From NCBI GenBank assembly GCA_965229625.1, contig CBDDJJ010000002.1, forward strand, positions 310,001 to 374,000: 64,000 nt of DNA. The letters run 5' to 3'. Both the position numbers and the translations under genes were made by a program. A model generated the notes under the pieces. That model worked only from the letters and a program-made list of their open reading frames with translations. It was not told where the DNA came from and made no database searches. Numbering within the stretch: position 1 is the first letter of the stretch; every line of letters begins with the position of its first letter. Origin of the DNA: JANQIO01 sp965229625 (GTDB taxonomy: Bacteria; Pseudomonadota; Gammaproteobacteria; Pseudomonadales; Halieaceae). This document shows positions 61,419 to 64,000 of this stretch, one piece after another.

Positions 61419-63220
61419 GCCGCCACCTCGCGTGCCTCGACCTGCCCGAGCTCATTGAGGATCAACGCAATTGAGATCTCGTTCAGCGGCACCGCCGGCT
61501 GCACCTGGATTACGCCGATCATGCGGCCGGCATCGATATCCTGCTCCGTCATCACGCTGCGATCGCACTGCACACGGAAAGCATCGCCCGCGGTTCGCCC
61601 GCGCAGGCCGTTGTCGCCGTAGATGCGACCCAGCAGCCGCGACAGGTTGCGCTCCACCATGCGCCAGGTCGCCGGGCCGTTGGGTTCAAACACGCGCGCC
61701 CAGCCTTCATTGCGGGCCGCTCGCACCAACAGGATGAACAGGCGTCGCACCGCCCCATGGCGCAATGCGCCGTCGGCCCTGGTGGTGACATCACTGAAGA
61801 GCTGCCAGCCCCGCGGGTGGCGGCCGAACCAGGACACACGGTCCATCACGCCCTGCAGCGAGTCCATAGACTGCGGCAGGCGCGGTGAGACATCGTAGAC
61901 CGAGGCCAGGCGCTCCCCACCCACGCTGCGATAGGGTCCCTGGCGCAGTGCTCCCCGCGCCAGCACGCCGGCCAGCGCACCATCAGCGGGTTCAGCGGCA
62001 CCCGGCAGAGCGCCGGAATCGCGGGTCTTGAGCCAGGGAAATCCGAGCTGCAGGCGCTCGTGATCCAGTGCAGGCAGCAGTTCCTGCTGCAGCACCTCCG
62101 GCAACTCACGGCGCAGGTCAGTGTCGGGCCATGGCAGTGCCAGCAACAGCTGCAGATCCGTGCGTACACGCGGCAGGAAGTCTCGCAGGGCAGCGGCCAG
62201 GCGCGTCCAGGCACGCCAGGCAATGCGATCACAGCGCGCCGGTTCCGGCGCCATGATCAGCCGCTCCCTGGGCCGGCTCGGCTCTGGCGCGCATTCCACA
62301 AACACGGTGTTGGCGGGCGGCAATGGCGGCGGCGACGCCGGCCTTGCCAGTTCTCCCACCAGGTCAGGAAGGTCGGGCAGGCAGACCCAGGTCACCTCAT
62401 CCAGCCCGTGCAGGTGGGCCGGACCATGCCAGTCTTCCTGGGGCGCGCTGGGCGCCGCCCAGTCGTGCAGGTAGGCGTTGCCGAGTTCGGTGCCATTGCG
62501 GGCACCGAGCAGGTCTCGCTCACCCCACAGCAATTCCGACAGGGAGCGCAGGCGCGTCGCACTGTCGGCATCCAGCACCTCGGGCGCGCCCATCGGCACG
62601 ACGTAGCACTTCTGCCCCCCCTCGCGGAAAAAGGCGCGTATCGCGCAGGCCAGATAGGTCATCAGGCTGTAGTTCTGGTCCTTCGCGGCGATGGGAAAGC
62701 CCAGCAGCGGATTGCTGAACACGCTGATGGCGCCGGGCTGCTGCGGCTCAAGCCTGCGCAGCACCAGGTAGCGCTCGCCGTCACGTTCATCGAGGCGCGC
62801 CTCGGCGGCCTCCAGTTCACCATTCAGCGCCAACACCAGGTCGGTCCAGCTGATGCTGCCTGCAGACAATGCGACCGTCTCCTGCGTGCCATCCACCACC
62901 ACGTGTAAGGCGGCGTCGGCAGGCACCTCCACGGTATTACCCGCCAGGGCTTCGCTGCTCACCTCCGCGTGGCTGTCCAACCGCGTGGTGTGAAACAGCG
63001 AGGCAAACTCCTCCCAGCTGTGCAGGGGCACGGGCAGGTCCAGCAGTGCGCCACGGTCAATAAAGCGCGTGACCCAGCGACTGTGCTCCAGCCAGTTTTG
63101 CAAAGACGGCGATGCCACGCCCTCGCGCCCGCGCGCCAGGCCGAAGAAACAGGCCACGTCCAGGCGATTGGGATTCTGGACCGCCGGCGGGGCGTTGTAT
63201 TCGAAGCGAATGCCTCTCAC
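61415..63220 (-). CDS. Contractile sheath protein, second paralogue
   Basis: 601 aa from a GTG at 63220 with AAGGGG six bases before it. The C-terminal sheath domain is diagnostic: VFEPNGPATWRMVERNLSRL, AFRVQCDRSVMTEQDIDAGR and the strand MIGVIQVQPAVPLNEISIAL. The upstream ~400 residues are the variable outer domains, with a Pro-rich loop (RPASPPPLPPAN). It resembles the minor, larger sheath (Afp3-4/Pvc3-4). It lies between two tube genes. Confidence 0.9.
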   Translation of the reverse strand: MRGIRFEYNAPPAVQNPNRLDVACFFGLARGREGVASPSLQNWLEHSRWVTRFIDRGALLDLPVPLHSWEEFASLFHTTRLDSHAEVSSEALAGNTVEVPADAALHVVVDGTQETVALSAGSISWTDLVLALNGELEAAEARLDERDGERYLVLRRLEPQQPGAISVFSNPLLGFPIAAKDQNYSLMTYLACAIRAFFREGGQKCYVVPMGAPEVLDADSATRLRSLSELLWGERDLLGARNGTELGNAYLHDWAAPSAPQEDWHGPAHLHGLDEVTWVCLPDLPDLVGELARPASPPPLPPANTVFVECAPEPSRPRERLIMAPEPARCDRIAWRAWTRLAAALRDFLPRVRTDLQLLLALPWPDTDLRRELPEVLQQELLPALDHERLQLGFPWLKTRDSGALPGAAEPADGALAGVLARGALRQGPYRSVGGERLASVYDVSPRLPQSMDSLQGVMDRVSWFGRHPRGWQLFSDVTTRADGALRHGAVRRLFILLVRAARNEGWARVFEPNGPATWRMVERNLSRLLGRIYGDNGLRGRTAGDAFRVQCDRSVMTEQDIDAGRMIGVIQVQPAVPLNEISIALILNELGQVEAREVAA

Positions 63221-63229
63221 GATGACCCC

Positions 63230-63679
63230 TTAGCCCTCGGCGTAGACGATCCCTTCCGCCGACAGCACCAGCTCTTCCATCGCCACATCCGTGCCGCCCT
63301 TGGCCGCCAGGCTGGGCCCGGTGTACTTGATAGGCACCGCGTTCTGCAGGGTCCAGCGGCTGACGATATTCTCGTGGCTTTCGTCCATCATGCTGATGGA
63401 CACATCGCGCTGCCCTTCCCAGCCCTTGGTGCGCACCACTTCGATCCAGTCCCACAGGTCCTTGGAGCTGATGATCCCGCGCTTCAGGGTGACGTCGCTG
63501 ACCTTGTACATATTGGGCACCTTGCGCACGTGATTCTGCTTGTCGGTGCCGTCGCGGTACTCGGCCTGGGTGATCTCTACGCCGGCACCGTTGACCTCGG
63601 CGAAACCGGCGCTGATTTCCTGGCCGTTGAATTCCACCAGGAAATTGAAGGCGCTATAGGGTGAAGTTCTTTCTGCCAT
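63230..63679 (-). CDS. Inner tube protein, gp19-like (Afp1/Pvc1-like)
   Basis: 149 aa. GGAGAATCACC precedes the ATG. gp19 markers: SAFNFLVEFNGQEISAGFAE, VTLKRGIISSKDLWDWIE, and WTLQNAVPIKYTGPSLAAKG. It is likely the main tube subunit; hexameric rings stack inside the sheath. It follows the first sheath gene by 23 bases. Confidence 0.93.
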   Translation of the reverse strand: MAERTSPYSAFNFLVEFNGQEISAGFAEVNGAGVEITQAEYRDGTDKQNHVRKVPNMYKVSDVTLKRGIISSKDLWDWIEVVRTKGWEGQRDVSISMMDESHENIVSRWTLQNAVPIKYTGPSLAAKGGTDVAMEELVLSAEGIVYAEG

Positions 63680-63702
63680 GGTGATTCTCCTTGCTTAGCG
63701 CC

Positions 63703-64000
63703 TCACTGGGCGTCGGCGGTCTTCTGACCGATGCGGAAGATGACAAACTCGGCCGGGCGCAACGGCGACACGCCGATTTCGCAGATCAGCCGGCCGTTGT
63801 CCCAGTCGGCCTGGGTCATCGTGGAGCGGTCGCAGCGCACGAAGAAGGCCTCGTCGGGCGTGCTGCCGAACAGGGCCCCGTTGCGCCATTCGTTGAACAG
63901 GAACGCGGTGATGGTGTCCACGATGTTGGCCCACAGGCGCGGGCCGTTCGGCTCAAACACCGCCCACTGGGTGCTGCGGTCGATGGAGTGCTCGAGGTAA
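63703..64000 (-). CDS. Contractile sheath protein, C-terminal end (runs off the right edge)
   Basis: The frame is open from the right edge to a TGA at 63703, about 98 residues. It begins with YLEHSIDRSTQWAVFEPN, the hallmark of the contractile sheath C-terminal domain, followed by FVRCDRSTMTQADWDNGRL and the strand CEIGVSPLRPAEFVIFRIG. A GTG inside this stretch is not a start. Probably the major sheath subunit (Afp2/Pvc2-like). The missing upstream part may hold further cluster genes. Confidence 0.92.
   Translation of the reverse strand, partial: YLEHSIDRSTQWAVFEPNGPRLWANIVDTITAFLFNEWRNGALFGSTPDEAFFVRCDRSTMTQADWDNGRLICEIGVSPLRPAEFVIFRIGQKTADAQ

Noticed and set aside
30933..64000. Type VI secretion system or prophage
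   Set aside because: No TssJ/L/M, TssB/C pair or ClpV, and no capsid, portal, terminase, integrase or holin. The AAA+ ATPase and Afp7-like gene point to eCIS.

Overview
The window is GC-rich bacterial chromosome. Its gene content suggests a marine gammaproteobacterium, perhaps Halieaceae (OM60/NOR5-like): soxXYZA with a flavocytochrome c, a saccharopine/aminoadipate-semialdehyde dehydrogenase pair, periplasmic Tat-exported molybdenum enzymes and a Zur-type zinc receptor. This placement rests on gene content only. I see no rRNA, tRNA, CRISPR array, integrase or transposase.

Region 1 (1-11.5 kb) is metabolic: a cut-off nitroreductase, a secreted DUF885 hydrolase, a lysine-catabolism pair, a molybdopterin oxidoreductase, a DUF1993/GST pair, an acyl-CoA-synthetase-like ligase and an M20 peptidase lipoprotein that lacks two metal ligands. 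Region 2 (11.5-17.75 kb) is one minus-strand block for inorganic sulfur oxidation: soxA, soxZ, soxY, soxX, fccB-like and fccA-like genes lie behind a two-gene isoquinoline-oxidoreductase-type molybdenum hydroxylase. soxB and soxCD are absent here, and SoxY has an atypical C-terminus. Region 3 (17.8-30.9 kb) holds regulatory and housekeeping genes: GNAT, membrane proteins, an ICMT-like methyltransferase, LytTR, a SnoaL/TetR divergent pair with palindromic operators, a solute-binding-protein/DUF4239 fusion, a GGDEF protein, methyltransferases and a His/Glu-rich TonB receptor with a perfect Zur-box-like palindrome upstream.

Region 4 (30.9 kb to the right edge) is the main attraction: about 33 kb of tightly coupled minus-strand genes encoding an extracellular-type contractile injection system (eCIS; Afp/PVC/MAC relative). 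In transcription order: sheath (cut by the edge), tube, second sheath, second tube, an Afp7-like hub adaptor with a silk-like Gly/Ala tail, a 60-aa Afp6-like protein, gp27-like hub, gp5/V-like spike, a 505-aa membrane-tailed protein, gp25, baseplate J, tail-I protein with a large N-terminal extension, three proteins sharing an N-terminal module, a tape-measure candidate, the AAA+ ATPase, a 2,624-aa giant protein, a candidate Imm33-type immunity protein, and a HEAT/SUMF1-like protein.

The giant protein has a disordered N-terminus, annexin-like repeats, a hydrophobic Gly/Ala-rich segment, long coiled coils and an HNH-nuclease-like C-terminus in a lower-GC stretch. The next gene, joined by an ATGA overlap, resembles DUF2185/Imm33 immunity proteins. 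My leading hypothesis is an eCIS with a polymorphic toxin/immunity cargo, so possibly an antibacterial or self-acting system, rather than the classical eukaryote-targeting type. No recognisable tail fibre or PAAR tip is seen inside the window; both could lie beyond the right edge.
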